In this document: piece after piece, positions 47,679 to 59,671 of the stretch
How positions within the stretch are numbered: position 1 is the stretch's first letter
Layout of the letters: each line of letters starts with the position of its first letter
NCBI GenBank assembly: GCA_025602905.1
Contig: JAHLKI010000009.1
Coordinates: 558,001-622,000 of the forward strand
Direction: 5' to 3'
Source: Phlyctochytrium arcticum
Taxonomy: Eukaryota > Chytridiomycota > Chytridiomycetes > Chytridiales > Chytridiaceae
Length of the DNA: 64,000 nt
The notes under the pieces: generated by a model
The model's input: only the letters and a program-made list of their open reading frames with translations
Databases searched by the model: none
Told to the model about the DNA's origin: nothing
Position numbers and translations under genes: made by a program

Positions 47679-48976
47679 GCACGGCCCCTCCTCTCTCTCA
47701 ACACTCTGATTGCCCAAAGAGTATCTGAGGGGGGGCCCATTTCTTTCACCAAATTCACCCCTTGCCACACCCATACCCCACTCTCTCTCCACTCAAAATA
47801 TTTGGAGAAAGACTACATCAACCTTGCGAGCGACCCCATACACCAACCCCGCTTCTAAGTTTTCCTCTGTAGTTTTTTTTTGGCACTGCACTTGTTTCTA
47901 TGCGTTTTTGTACATACTAGAATGAAAGCTGTTTTTCTGTGCATTCAGTTTTGGTGTCTTGCCATCGTTTTTGCCTTGATGCGTCCTTGTTATAAATTTG
48001 GAGCTGGGATCTGGTCGATGGTGGAGCGTTTTCAAATTTGATGAGAGGGTTTAACTGATTTCTGTTTACCCAATGCAATATGTAGGTTAAGCGTCCCTAC
48101 CCATGTATCTTGTTCACGTTCAGAGTTTCTACGTGAAGTTATACACGCTCTTTTGGAGTCCTGTTTCTTGTTTTTTTGACACGCATTGCCACTGGCCATG
48201 TATGTTTTCCCACGGAATCCTTCCGCGCGTTTCCAGCAATCCATCGGCTGTTGACCCTTCGTTCTGCATAACCCGACATGAGGTAGTGGACAGTATATCT
48301 CAGTGAAGGAATATATTTTTGAGAGCACAAACCCCGTTCTGTTGTGATCAGTCCAACACCGCAAGCAAGCTATTGCGGTTTATCTAAATTTTCAATCTAC
48401 ACAAGATCACATTTTGAAAAATAAACCTTGAGCCCTGCCTCGAGCCACAAAATCCTCTTCATTGTGGTGGATAGAGAGTGTAAACGGACCCATTCTATTG
48501 GCCTCAACCACTCATGTCATATAATTTGGCAACTTCCATTACCAAGGTGCGATCATGGTCACTGCGCCAACAGTGCTCGTACGTATGACAAAAATGTGTG
48601 TATTAGCGAGTGGTGAGGCAGAAACCATCTGCCATCCGTGATAATGCCCAACAAAAGAGTCGATGAACATCTCAGGGCCCATATATAGTGTCGGGTAAGT
48701 CCGGATCCGTTCACTTATTTACGTCCGGTAAATTCCGATCCTCGACGCGCTTTGGCAGCATCGCTTTTCCAAAAATCTAGCTGCCAAATCGGCCAAATCT
48801 CCAACCCGTCAACTCACGTTAGCCGCTCGATCAAGGCAAATCACGCCGCTTCTTATTGGTGCTTCTGGGAGCGACCGGCCTCAGAAGACTCTTGCCAAGG
48901 TTCGTTATTTTTTCCGACGCTTCTCAGATTGCTGTGTCCAAGGGATGGTAGTATCGGGGCGTCGTAGCCTCGACCT

Positions 48977-49138
48977 GCTGAACCCACCGTAATTCCAAAG
49001 CGCTGGTGGCGGAAGCTTGGTCAATCAGGCGCTAGACTCCTGGTATTCAAGGTGTTTAGTGAAAAGATTGTCCGCTCTGAGGCACCACTGTAGACCACGG
49101 TGATCTGTTTCGGAGGCCGGGGGCATTCCTGTTGTCGA
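48977..49138 (+). repeat. Direct repeat, copy 1
   Basis: This block begins tgctgaacccaccgtaa and ends with cattcctgttgtcga; it shares most of its sequence, including ctctgaggcaccactgtaga and ccacggtgat, with copy 2. Copy 1 has a 14-bp longer middle. It is not coding in a consistent frame and has no terminal inverted repeats. Confidence 0.75.
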
Positions 49139-49190
49139 CTCCGCTCTTGGACCACGTCTCTACTTGCCAGAACGGGTATCTATCATGGCA

Positions 49191-49337
49191 TGCTGAACCC
49201 ACCGTAAATCCAGAGCGCTGGTGGCAGGGGCATGGGCTGTCAGGCGCTGTACTTTTAGTGAAAAAATTGTTCGCTCTGAGGCACCACTGTAGACCACGGT
49301 GATTTGTTTCGGAGGCCTGGGGCATTCCTGTTGCCGA
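49191..49337 (+). repeat. Direct repeat, copy 2
   Basis: This is the second copy of the 48977 block, offset by 214 bp, with about a dozen substitutions and a shorter centre. The two are separated by about 52 bp of unrelated sequence, so a local duplication is the simplest origin. Confidence 0.75.
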
Positions 49338-50167
49338 CCGCGACGTTCAAAGACTGCTTGTCGTAGCTGCATCGCTCTCTCTATTGCTTGCTAATCACGC
49401 TTTTCATTTTCTTCCGGCTATCTTTTCTGTGAATCAAAGCAAGTCGATTGGCGATTTCATTGTCGGCTCACGCGAATCAGCTCGGACAGGAACGTTTATC
49501 GTGGTATACTGAGTTGCCTGCGCTAGGTTATCCCTGTTCGAATCGTGAAAAGGCCAGCTCAATTTCAAAATTTGCCACGAACACCGCACAATCCTCTACC
49601 AAAGATTCTCTGGACGCTATGTGATTTCCTTTCAACAGGAAAAGACGCGCCTTGTAGAATGGAACAAATAGTGCTTTTATTTTGTTCTTCGTAATGAAAT
49701 CTTTCATTGAATTTCAAAGCATGGCCAACTCTTGTGGTAGCTATGACCAACAAGAAGTGTTCAAAAAACGAAAAGCCAATGTGATAACAGCACCGGTTCA
49801 ATGGGTTCATGCTTGGAACTTTGCGCCTGTTCTTCTTTCTGTATCCGTCCTACGTTGGCTTCATACCTCAAACCCGAATAATATTTTCTTTCCGAAGTGG
49901 TAGCAAACGGAACGCGTCCCAACACTGTTGCAAGTCCATACAAAAAACTCAAATGAAAGAGGATCACTACAGACTAGTATGGCTATCATTTGGCGGGAGT
50001 GAAGAGACCGGGAGGGCGAATCGCTGGCAGGGCTACCGGCAGGACTGGAAGTTGCTGCGCAATTTCCAAATTTTGCTCGCTACTGTGTTGCGTCGTTCAA
50101 CTCAACTCCCGATGTAAATATTACGTCTTTCACAAATCTGGCCATCTGGAGGGCTGCGCTCAGACGA

Positions 50168-51854
50168 TCACCTGGTGCTTGGGTGCGCGATAAGTCGTAC
50201 TTGCGGGCCCGCTCCGGTCCAGCACCCAAAATACCCCTCGGGATGGAGCACTGGCCGAACCAAAAAATGCAGATGGCGCCCCGCATCCCATGCCACGAAA
50301 CGTTTTGCCAAGTGTAGCGTTTGAGGCGTGAGATGTACCGCCGGCTGGTGGCTTTCGAAGACGGCTTCCGCCTTCGCCATAAAGAAGTCTTTGTGCACTG
50401 GCGTCGCATCTCCCGAGCTTGCAAACTCAACCATCAACAAGGGCATTGATGGTCGGTGTCTGGCGGGCATAGCGATAGCAAAATCGGATCTGCCCGTCCC
50501 GTTGGTTGAGGAGCTGGTTCCGATTCGGTGGTACATTTCCAGGCAAAAGCGGTTGCCTGCGCCCATATACGCAACAACATCCGCCAAGATTCGCACACTC
50601 AGAAATTTCGTGTCCGCTTCCACTTCATTCGCGGTATCAGCCGCAGCAATGTCGGTAAATAAGGAGGACGCTATGCTCGCAACCAGGTCATCTGGCAGTG
50701 AGGTTGGCACGGGAGGAGTCCTAAATATGTTGGCAAACAAGCCGCCTCTGGCGTCGACAATCTGGATTCCTGATTGCCGTTCCAACGCGATTCCGAAATC
50801 CGCGAGTCGCGGCGATTTGCTCAACCCCTAACGAGATGTCAAAGGCTCTCGCGCGACCATGTCCCTGAATCTCCTGTCGCCGGGTGGTAGGTCTACAAGG
50901 GTGGCATCCGCCAAAAACCAGTGAGAGAGCTTTTGGAGATGTCGCCCATTTTGGCCTAACAATGGCAAATGGGATGCCTGCATCTTTGCAATTTTTTTCT
51001 TGTACTCCACCCAGACATTTGCGGGCTCCCCGCTCGACGTCTGGTCTATTTGCGTCAGGGATGCTGAAGGAACGTAGGAAAAGGCATTACATACCTCTAC
51101 ACATGAGGTTGCCTCATCGAAGCTGCTGTAAGAAAAAGATCCAGCTAGTGTAGGTTCGCGTAAGCGTGCGTCCGCACTTTCATCTTTCAAACGCTTTCCT
51201 GCACTCAGAGCGGTCTCGTCGACCTGCTCGTCGACCACCGTGTCAAAAGCCCGTTTCTTTTTTTTCGAGACAAGTTTTCTGGTCTCCTCCTCGACCAGGA
51301 ACGTCATTTGCGTGCGACCGCTCCGCCGTAAGCATCGTTTTGTGCGGTTGATCGACCAAAACTCTTGCCATGTCTCATCCTGTTCAAACTTTTGATATCA
51401 TACAAGTTGAGTAGGTGTTAGTGGATCTACTGATATTTCCTAGCAAGCATGGGTATACCTTGTGCTCTAAGAGTTGTTCCACCAGATCGCTGATGCCCTG
51501 CAATGCCTGCCGCTTTCGCGATGAGTCGTTCTCCAGTAGGGGCAGCGCCGTTTTTTTGAACCAGGTTACCGCTGACAAGAATCTCTTTTTGGCTGCGTCC
51601 TCCGATTGAGTACATCGGGCGTGAATGGCAAATTTCACTGGGGTCAGAGTCCTCCTTAGTATTTGTCGTTCGACATAAGCCTGAGCGAGGAGTTCAACAT
51701 AAATTGTAACCGGGCAAAGGTGCATGCTTACATGTATCGGGTCTCTAGAATTCATGGGGTCAGTGGTCGTTGCGAGGGAAGTCATTGGGAGGGCGGACGT
51801 TGGGGGTTGAGAATATTTGGGAAATGCCTGGGAAGATGCGGCAATCCCGTACAT
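50168..51854 (-). CDS. Hypothetical protein, 517 residues, three exons
   Basis: Exons (minus order) 51459-51854, 50833-51388 and 50168-50769 join in frame. A TAG at 50828-50830 that would end the frame is removed by a 63-bp intron (GTTAGG...CAATCAG, 50770-50832). I recognise no family. The N-terminal third is helical (ENDSSRKRQALQGISDLVEQ), the middle has a Lys-rich, NLS-like KKKKRAF and DEQVDETALSAGKRLKDES, and the C-terminal half is globular (RSDFAIAMPARHRPSMPLLM, VEFASSGDATPVHKDFFMAK, RHLHFLVRPVLHPEGYFG). The Asp and Glu spacing there recalls PD-(D/E)xK folds or Crinkler-type effectors, but that is a guess. Immediately after the stop another frame stays open (about 50080-50170), so the C-terminus is uncertain. 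Confidence 0.5.
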
Positions 51855-52848
51855 CCTGGATCTGTTGTGATATAGGCATTTTGTTTTAGATCATATGCGC
51901 GATCGACTCCGACATCCATTATACGAGACGCTTATACGAGACAAAGCAGACACTGCCAGACAGCACTCAATACTCATCAAAAGGTCGGTTACCATGCCAT
52001 GCTATACTCTATAGGACAAAGTCACAAAGAGGATCGTTTGCGCTCTCTATCAGTATGTCATGAATGTCTCTCCTGTTTGCTGCTGCTAGATCCAAATACC
52101 GAGACGATTCCTTCGCATTATTGGTCATCTATGTTTTCCCATTGCATCCCCGCGAGTTTCAGATGATGCCCAGGATGCCAGTCAACAAAGTGACAAAGAA
52201 AGGGGTTCGGACATTTGGTTTCGGGAGTCCGAAGCACAGCCGCTTGACTGTGCCACCCGCGGGGAACTCGGCGGAACTCGGAAAGCGGGCTCGGCGCCGC
52301 AAATTTCCATAACTTAAAAACTTTGGCTCAACGGAATTTTTATAGTGACATTCCTTGATAGACAATCCCATACTTAACACAATTCACACATGAAGGCATT
52401 TCCTGAACAAGGGTCAAACAACAAGACTGAGTAATTTGACCCTTGGCATACCGGTACCCAAGTATGAAGTATCTAAAAAGTGTATCGATGGCATCTGGCG
52501 TATATTATGGAACAAAGCAATCGGCGCTTGCTGACACAAGCACGGCCGCGCCGCAACTCCGAAGTCCGTCCGAAAAAAGTCGGTAGAGAGCCATCATCAG
52601 AAATCACCGCTATTTAAACCAAAACCTCATCCTTCCTCCCTTCCTCCCTCCCTTCGTCCCTAAAAACCAATACGTCTCCGCAAGAAGGCATCTACTTTAC
52701 TGGAGTATACTTGAGCAACGTCGTCGCAAGAACTAGGGTACCCTCAAGTGCAAGTCGCCCGTTACCCTGGTACAGGGCCCTCAACCCAGGGTGAGTGTCT
52801 GAGCTTTATCCTAAAAAATTCAAAAAATTCTAATCAAGAGTATAGATC
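51855..52848. other. Divergent region upstream of the ABC transporter
   Basis: This 994-bp stretch separates the 517-residue gene from the PDR transporter. Near the transporter there is a TATA-like ctatttaaac at 52609, then a pyrimidine tract at 52631-52660 built of cttcctcc units, probably marking the core promoter and transcription start. ORFs at 52064-52380 overlap on both strands and are not called. Confidence 0.5.
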
Positions 52849-55800
52849 ATGTCTGCCCCCGAGGAAGTCCCTACCGACGGCCAGCATTCCACTCCAAACA
52901 CTCCCTCTCCTCACACTGTCCATCCCCACCATGTCGCTCCCTTGACCAACCCCCCAACCACCATCTTGGACACGGACCATCAACATGAATCGTTAAAACG
53001 ACCCGACGAACACATTGCCTTTGGCAAGGACACGACCACGCATGATGGACACTTGAACCCAGCAACGGCAGATCGCGCTGCCATTGATCCATCGCCCGAA
53101 GAAACGGCTCGCCTGACCACTCTGGCTCGTCGCATGTCAAAAATGTCGATTCGCTCTACAACCTCCCTTGCCCCCGGTGCCGATCCCACCAAGCACAACC
53201 CATTCATTGTCCATTCCGACAAATCCCATCTCAACCCTTACTCGCCCGACTTTAACGCTCGTGCCTGGGCCAAAGCCACCGTCAGATTGCATGCCCATGA
53301 TCCCGCTCAACCCGCTTGGCGTACCGCCGGCTTTGCGTTTCGCAACCTAAATGTCTTTGGCTATGGCTCAGAAACCGATTACCAAAAGACTGTTGGAGGC
53401 GTTTTCTCGGATTTGATTGGAATGTTCAAGAACAGATTTGGGTCGGGCAAGCGCAAGATTCAGATTCTGCAAGACTTTGCCGGTGTAGTGCATCACGGTG
53501 AACTCTTGGTCGTTCTGGGGCCCCCCGGTTCCGGATGCTCAACTTTCCTCAAAACTATTGCGGGAGAAACCAACGGCTTTTTCGTCAACGAGACGTCGTA
53601 CATCAACTACCAGGGAATCAGCGCCGCGCAAATGCACAGTGATTTCCGCGGTGAAGCCATCTATTCTGCCGAAGTCGACGTCCACTTTCCTCAACTGACG
53701 GTCGGTGACACTCTTGCCTTTGCCGCCGCTGCTCGTGCCCCACGAACTATGCCCCTTGGTGTCGAACGCGATCTGTTTACTTCTCACATTGCTCAGGTCG
53801 TCATGGCCATCTTTGGTATCAGTCACACCATCAACACCCGCGTCGGCAATGACTTTATCCGTGGAGTCAGTGGAGGAGAGCGCAAGCGTGTGTCCATTGC
53901 CGAAGCCGCCTTAAGTGGAGCTCCGTTGCAATGTTGGGATAACAGTACCCGTGGTTTGGACAGTGCCAATGCCATTGAGTTTTGCAAAACCTTGCGATTG
54001 TCGACCAACAATTGGGGAACGACAGCCTGTGTGGCCATCTACCAGGCTCCTCAGGCTGCCTATGATCTGTTCGACAAGGTTGTTGTGCTCTACGAAGGTC
54101 GTCAAATCTATTTTGGTCGCACGGGTGATGCCAAGGCTTTCTGGGAAAAGGTTGGATTCCAATGTCCTGCCCGCCAAACCACCCCAGATTTCCTCACCTC
54201 CCTCACCTCACCCCATGAACGTATTGCTCGACCCGGCTGGGAACGCCAAATCCCCCAAACCCCCGACGAGTTTGCTGCCATCTGGCGCGCATCGCCCGAA
54301 TATGCCGCCCTGCAAACTGAGATTGACGAATTTGACAAGAAATATACCATTGGTGGCGAATACCTCGACAAATTCACCCAATCTCGCCGTGCGCAGCAAG
54401 CTAAGCGACAAAAAGTCACGTCACCTTATACCCTCTCGTACTGGGGCCAAGTCAAACTCTGCTTCTGGCGTGGATTCCTTCGTCTCAAGGGTGACCCTGG
54501 CCTGACGCTCAGCATGGTCTTTGGTAACACCATCATGGCACTCATCATTGGTTCCGTCTTTTTTAACTTGTCGGAGGATACCAACAGTTTCTTTGGTCGT
54601 GGTTCGCTCGTGTTTTTCGGTATCTTGATGACGGCTTTCAGTTCAGCTCTCGAGATTTTTACCCTCTTTGCCCAACGGCCTATTGTCGAAAAGCATACCC
54701 GTTACGCCCTATACCACCCGTCAGCTGAAGCCATCTCATCCATGATTCTCGATCTCCCCGCAAAGATTCTCGGCGCCATCTTTTTCAACATTACCCTGTA
54801 CTTTTTGACCAATCTCCGGCGTGAAGCCGGCGCATTCTTCTTTTTCCTATTTGCCAGCTTTGTCCTCGCCAACACCATGTCCATGATGTTCCGTACCATT
54901 GGTGCCGCATCTCGAAGTTTGTCGCAGGCGTTGGCCCCCACCGCCATCATCATTCTCGCTTTGGTCATTTACACGGGTTTCGCTATTCCAACACGCAACA
55001 TGCCGGGATGGTCGCGCTGGATCAACTATATCGACCCCATCGCCTACGGATTCGAATCACTCATGATTAACGAGTTTGTCGGTCGGGATTTCCCTTGCAA
55101 CACCATCATTCCTACCGGTTTACCCGCTTACGCTGGTCTGGGCGGCGTCAACACTGTGTGCACGGCCGTCGGTGCAATTCCTGGTGCCACTTCAGTCTCG
55201 GGCGAACGCTACATCAACACGGCCTACGAGTACTACATTGAACACAAATGGCGCAATGTCGGAATCATGTTTGCCATGATGATTATCTTGATGGGAACCT
55301 ACCTGTTTTGCATCGAGTATATTTCCGCCAAGAAGAGTAAAGGAGAGGTCCTCCTCTTCCGACGAGGTCATCTGCCCCCAGACATCAAGCGCAAAAAGCA
55401 GGAAGTGATGGAAATGGCCAAGGTCAGTCAGGGAATGGAGAATGATCCGGAAGCCAATGTTCGACCTGACCGACCTATGCGCATCGAAAGCAAAAACGCC
55501 GATTTGGGACCTGTAACGCCGTCAAGTGTCGTCGATCAGCCGTCACCTACGTCGCCCAAAAAGATGTCGCCCATTACTGCCGAAATGAAGGAAAAGATGG
55601 CACTGGCCCCTATTTTCCACTGGGAGGATGTCTGCTACGACGTTCAAATCAAATCCGAGACACGCCGTATTCTGGATCATGTTGCGGGATGGGTCAAGCC
55701 TGGAACCATGACGGCTCTCATGGGTGTTTCGGGTGCCGGCAAGACAACTCTGCTGGATGTACTGGCTACGCGAGTGACGATGGGTGTCGTGACGGGTGAC

Positions 55801-57618
55801 ATGTTGGTTGACGGTCGTCAACGCGATTTATCTTTTCAGCGAAAGACGGGATATGTCCAACAACAAGATTTGCATTTGGAGACTTCGACCGTCCGTGAAG
55901 CTTTGGAATTCAGTGCTCTCATGCGACAACCACGGACCATTCCTCGGGCCCAAAAATTGGCGTACGTAGATACCGTCATTGAGATGCTCGAAATGGAAAC
56001 ATTTGCCGACGCTGTCGTTGGAGTCCCCGGTGAAGGATTGAACGTTGAACAACGAAAACGGTTGACGATTGGTGTCGAGCTCGCATCCAAACCCCAACTA
56101 CTCCTCTTTCTGGATGAACCCACATCCGGTCTGGACAGTCAGTCTTCATGGTCCATTTGCGACTTGATGGAAAAGCTGGCTCGATCCGGTCAAGCCATTC
56201 TGTGCACGATTCATCAACCCAGTGCCATCCTGTTTCAACGCTTCCAGCGGCTACTCTTATTGGCCAAGGGCGGAAAGACGGTTTATTTTGGCGATATTGG
56301 TCACAACTCGAGTATTCTGATTGACTACTTTTGCCGAAATGGAGCCGCATCCGTCACGGAAGATGCCAACCCTGCCGAATGGATGCTGCAAGTCATTGGA
56401 GCTGCCCCTGGTGCCACGACCGAAATCGATTGGGTCAATGTATGGCTCAACAGTCCTGAACGCGCAGCAGTCGGTCAAGAACTGACGCGTCTGCGTGACC
56501 TCGCCAACACTAAACATCCCGCTGAAGTATCCAAATACGACTACATGGAATTTTCGGCTCCATTAGGCGAGCAGCTGAAAGCCACCACCAAGCGTGTCTT
56601 TCAACAATACTGGCGAACCCCGTCCTACATTTACTCCAAAATCTTCCTCTGCGTCGGATCCGGACTCTTTATCGGCTTTTCGTTTTTCAAGGCCGGTACA
56701 TCCCTCCAAGGCCTTCAAAACCAAATGTTTTCCATTTTCATGTTGCTCACCATCTTCGGACAACTGTCTCAACAAATCATGCCCCATTTCGTGACCCAGC
56801 GCGCCCTCTACGAAGTCCGTGAACGACCTTCCAAAGCCTACAGTTGGAAAGCATTTATGCTCTCCAACATTTTTGTCGAGTTGCCCTGGAACACGCTCAT
56901 GGCCGTCTTTGTCTTTTTGACGTGGTATTACCCGATCGGATTGCAAGAGAATGGTGTTGCGACTGGACAAGTTGCTGAACGTGGTTTCCTGATGTTTTTG
57001 TTTGTCTGGGGATTCATGATGCTCGCGTCAACGTTTACGCATATGACGATTGCGGGCATTGAGTCGGCTGAAGCTGCGGGACAAATCGGTAACTTGGGAT
57101 TCTCGCTCTGTTTGATTTTCTGCGGGTAAGTCTATGTTACTTTATCCCTTTCCTTATGAACCGGAAACTCATCATCCTCCTTCATTTTATTCAGTGTCTT
57201 GGTCACGGAAGAAGCCATGCCCCGTTTCTGGATCTTCATGTACTACGTCTCCCCCTTCACCTACATTGTCGACGGCATGCTCGCAACCGGAGTCGCCAAC
57301 ACCCGCGTAGTCTGTTCCGAAATCGAGTTTTTCCGCATGGAACCCGTCTCGGGGCAAACCTGCGGCCAATACCTCGCCGACTGGATTGCCGCTGCGGGCG
57401 GGTACGTCGAGTCCCCCAACGCCACATCCGACTGCAGATACTGCCCCGTCGATTCCACCAACGTCTTCTTGTCGCAAGTCGGCAGTAGCTACGATAACCG
57501 ATGGCGCAATTTCGGGATTATTTTCATTTACATTGTCTTTAACGCAGTCATGGCCATGTTTATCTACTGGTGGGTGCGTGTCCCCAAGGTATCCAAGAAG
57601 GACAAGGCCATCAAATAG
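52849..57618 (+). CDS. PDR-type (ABCG) full-length ABC transporter
   Basis: Exons 52849-57125 and 57195-57618 (phase 2) give 1,566 residues in the (NBD-TMD)2 order of fungal pleiotropic drug resistance pumps. NBD1 has the degenerate Walker [13 protein letters not shown] (Cys replaces Lys, as usual for PDR, near residue 222) and signature [14 protein letters not shown]2 near residue 958 has a canonical [15 protein letters not shown] with the degenerate signature [11 protein letters not shown] and [16 protein letters not shown]. Each TMD has about six helices; the PDR extracellular Cys motifs occur near the end. It exports hydrophobic drugs, lipids or metabolites at the plasma membrane; substrates are not predictable. 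Codon use is strongly biased, suggesting good expression. Confidence 0.97.
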
Positions 57619-58174
57619 AATAGAAGGACTATTTCTTTAATATTATTTTGGCTTTGTTGATCTCATCCTTCACTATGCATCTGCCCCGTTTTGTTTTATT
57701 TCAGTTTATTTCCTTTTTTTGTATTAACACTTTACTCTATGTCTATTTTCTTATTCGTTTCGCTTGGAGGACGTTTTTTTGGGTTGTTTTCTGCATGCAT
57801 CGTAATTTAAAACTATCGCCAGAAGAACTGGCGCCATAGGCATCCCATTTTCCAAAGCAGCCGTGATAAAGTTGACACCGTCTCAAATGGGGGCTTTAGA
57901 AGGCATTATTCACAGTGAAAGGCATCTTTGCTGAACCGCTAATGCTGCACATGCTGCAAATGTAACATGTGAACCTTCTCCATTGATGTCGAAAAGCCGC
58001 CAAGAGGCCACGAGCGGTTGCACCTCGTGGGGACAAAAAGCAAAAAAGAAACGCACGACTGACAGCTCGGGTGATTGACAGGTCGGATGGGGCGTACGCG
58101 AGGGAGGGAGCGGATTCCGCATATAAATATCGCTTGGGGGTTCTATAGGAGAGATCCAAACGAGTGGAAGCAAG
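57619..58174. other. Spacer between ABC transporter and zinc-finger gene
   Basis: This 556-bp stretch starts with a T-rich 3' UTR. A TATA-like atataaatat at 58120 lies 55 bp before the zinc-finger start codon. A minus-strand ORF (57896-58375) overlaps the zinc-finger gene and has no features. Confidence 0.5.
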
Positions 58175-58942
58175 ATGGTCCGTTTTCAGCAAGAATATTG
58201 TGAGGAATGCGATACATGGGTCATAACAACGGGCAGCCTTCTCAAACACCGTCAAACATCGCCCCATCCCGCTCACTCTGAATTCCGATGCCGAAAATGT
58301 AAACGAAACTACCCGAATCACCATGCATTGGAACAGCACACTGGTTCCGCAGCGCATAACCCGCTTACACCCCAACTCCGTTGTCCCCGCTGCAGCAAGT
58401 TGCTTCCGAGCGGACCTTCAGCACTCATCATGCATCTCGAGAGTGGTGGCAAGTGTGCGTCGAGATGGGGAGTGAATCGCAAGACGATTTTGGCGTACGT
58501 GCAGCAATTGGACAAGGAAGGCACCATTTCCAACCTCACCCCCGCCGCGGTTTCCCACAATGTCAAGAAGAACAAGGAAATGGCTCCCTCTTCTTCAGCA
58601 GAAACACCAAACGACGTGATTGAATTACCTCGCCATGTATGTCCCGACTGCCCAGCCAAGAAGGGTCAATTCAGTAGTGCGCGAGCACTGGAGCAACATT
58701 TGGAATCTGCTGCGCACGATGTACCAGAATATCACTGTCCCATCCTTGCCGCCAATGGGAGAGCCTTGGAGATCTTTGGAGCTGCGCAGTTCAAGTATTT
58801 TAGGACGCTGAGTGGGTTGTCGCAGCATGTGGAACGTGGGTTGTGCAAAGGGGGTATGGGCACTTATGAGGAAATTATGAGGCTTGTGACGGAAAAGCTG
58901 TTTGCTTCGGGCATGAAGGGGGTGAAGGGATTAAAATTGTGA
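58175..58942 (+). CDS. C2H2-type zinc-finger protein
   Basis: This is a single exon of 255 residues. It starts MVRFQQEYCEECDTW; finger 1 is CEECDTWVITTGSLLKHRQ with His partners, finger 2 CRKCKRNYPNHHALEQH...H, finger 3 CPRCSKLLPSGPSALIMH (second His replaced or lost, Cys in GGKC), and finger 4 CPDCPAKKGQFSSARALEQH...H. The spacing before the last His is long (for example HTGSAAH, HLESAAH), resembling fungal dsRNA/RNA-binding or U1-like fingers rather than DNA-binding tandem fingers. The C-terminal part (FGAAQFKYFRTLSGLSQHVE) recalls the fungal C2H2 proteins that end in a fifth degenerate finger. Function is not assignable beyond nucleic-acid binding. Confidence 0.85.
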   Translation: MVRFQQEYCEECDTWVITTGSLLKHRQTSPHPAHSEFRCRKCKRNYPNHHALEQHTGSAAHNPLTPQLRCPRCSKLLPSGPSALIMHLESGGKCASRWGVNRKTILAYVQQLDKEGTISNLTPAAVSHNVKKNKEMAPSSSAETPNDVIELPRHVCPDCPAKKGQFSSARALEQHLESAAHDVPEYHCPILAANGRALEIFGAAQFKYFRTLSGLSQHVERGLCKGGMGTYEEIMRLVTEKLFASGMKGVKGLKL

Positions 58943-59548
58943 TGATACATACATCTGTCTTAGTGTGAATAGATTTTGTCTAGAAAAGCTTTTTTCTTGC
59001 AATCCAGCTTGGCATAGTATTCTAATTTACAAACGCACGGCAAGGAAAAGCGGGAAACAAACATTGATCTTACAAAGTTACTAAACGTCTCATTCATCTC
59101 TCTTTATTGCTAGACAAACATACATGGGCTTGTCCCCCTTGACTTCAATACCACACAGCTTTATGAATCGCATGACGGTGAACCACTGCCAGATCGTTCC
59201 ACTGTTTATCCAACCATGCTTCGCAAGTTAACGCATCATATCATGACTCCAACGCGAACCATAGCTATAGCTGGAGATTCTAGAAGCTGAGGGGTTTCGC
59301 ATGCGAGACACTTGCAAATGTTTGGACATTTTATTTCTCCGATCTTTTTGAGGGTCAGATCCTCGGGTATATATGGACTCCCTCGGGAGAATTCCTTCTT
59401 TCCTCCTTAACCAACACTTCGCCTTGCCCAGTTACCGCAACGTATACAATCACTACTTGAATTGAACTCATATTTACAAGAACAAGTAGGTTGCATGCCA
59501 ACACGCATGTACACAATCAGTATAACTAAGCATTTACCTTACAGGAAC
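58943..59548. other. Promoter and 5' leader of peptide copy A
   Basis: This 606-bp stretch includes the 3' UTR of the zinc-finger gene, the upstream element at 59251, the promoter block at 59319-59356, a TATA-like gtatatatgg at 59367, and a pyrimidine-rich leader (ttcctccttaaccaacac, from 59399). A likely leader intron runs from about 59487 (gtaggt) to the acceptor cttacag ending at 59544. Confidence 0.6.
59251..59356 (+). promoter_or_regulatory. Upstream elements of copy A (AACGCGAA and TGTTTGGAC...GAGGGTC)
   Basis: AACGCGAA at 59251-59258 and a block starting TGTTTGGAC and ending CTTTTTGAGGGTC (59319-59356) recur upstream of copies D and E. Conservation of non-coding sequence between diverged gene copies indicates function in transcription or recent shared origin. 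Confidence 0.6.
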
Positions 59549-59671
59549 ATGGAACGAACCACCGCCATTAAAATGGACGTACCGCCGCGCTTTTGGCGTT
59601 TGAGAAGATGGTGGGCGAAAGTGACCTCGTGCTGCCGTCGATCAACCGACGACTCTGACGACGAGGAGTAA
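59549..59671 (+). CDS. Trp/Arg-rich peptide family, copy A (intact, 40 residues)
   Basis: The ORF starts MERTTAIKMDVPPRFWR, continues with a doubly Trp basic segment (RLRRWWAKVTSCCRR) and ends in an acidic tail (STDDSDDEE). The start is in the exon that follows a typical CTTACAG acceptor, so the 5' UTR is spliced. The stop is followed by AAGGTAAGTC, a donor whose matching acceptor is CAAATGTAG, so a 3' UTR intron is likely. There is no signal peptide. The adjacent Cys pair after a basic-aromatic segment suits palmitoylation or membrane contact. I know of no described family; function is unknown. Its reality is supported by four related copies downstream. Confidence 0.7.
   Translation: MERTTAIKMDVPPRFWRLRRWWAKVTSCCRRSTDDSDDEE

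Larger units (their letters stand above)
47679..50167. other. Gene-poor region with repeats
   Basis: This stretch of 2.5 kb has no convincing gene. The first 700 bp is T-rich. At about 48755-48965 the plus strand stays open with ITPLLIGASGSDRPQKTLAK, which resembles a damaged P-loop, with no flanking domain. Two direct repeats follow (separate entries). The minus-strand ORFs around 49060-49800 are shadows of repeats or random. It may be an eroded mobile or gene relic. Confidence 0.4.

Noticed and set aside
48755..48965. Possible P-loop protein (LLIGASGS...)
   Set aside because: The motif lacks the Walker Lys, has no flanking domain and no supported exons.
49494..49560. Possible tRNA suggested by a gttcgaatc motif
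   Set aside because: No acceptor or anticodon stem can be formed around it.
50828..50830. In-frame TAG as evidence of a pseudogene
   Set aside because: A 63-bp GT-AG intron with matching phase removes it, so inactivation need not be assumed.
59549..59671. Calling the Trp/Arg peptides antimicrobial
   Set aside because: Composition resembles Trp/Arg-rich antimicrobial peptides, but there is no signal peptide or precursor and the tail is acidic, so the label is unsupported.
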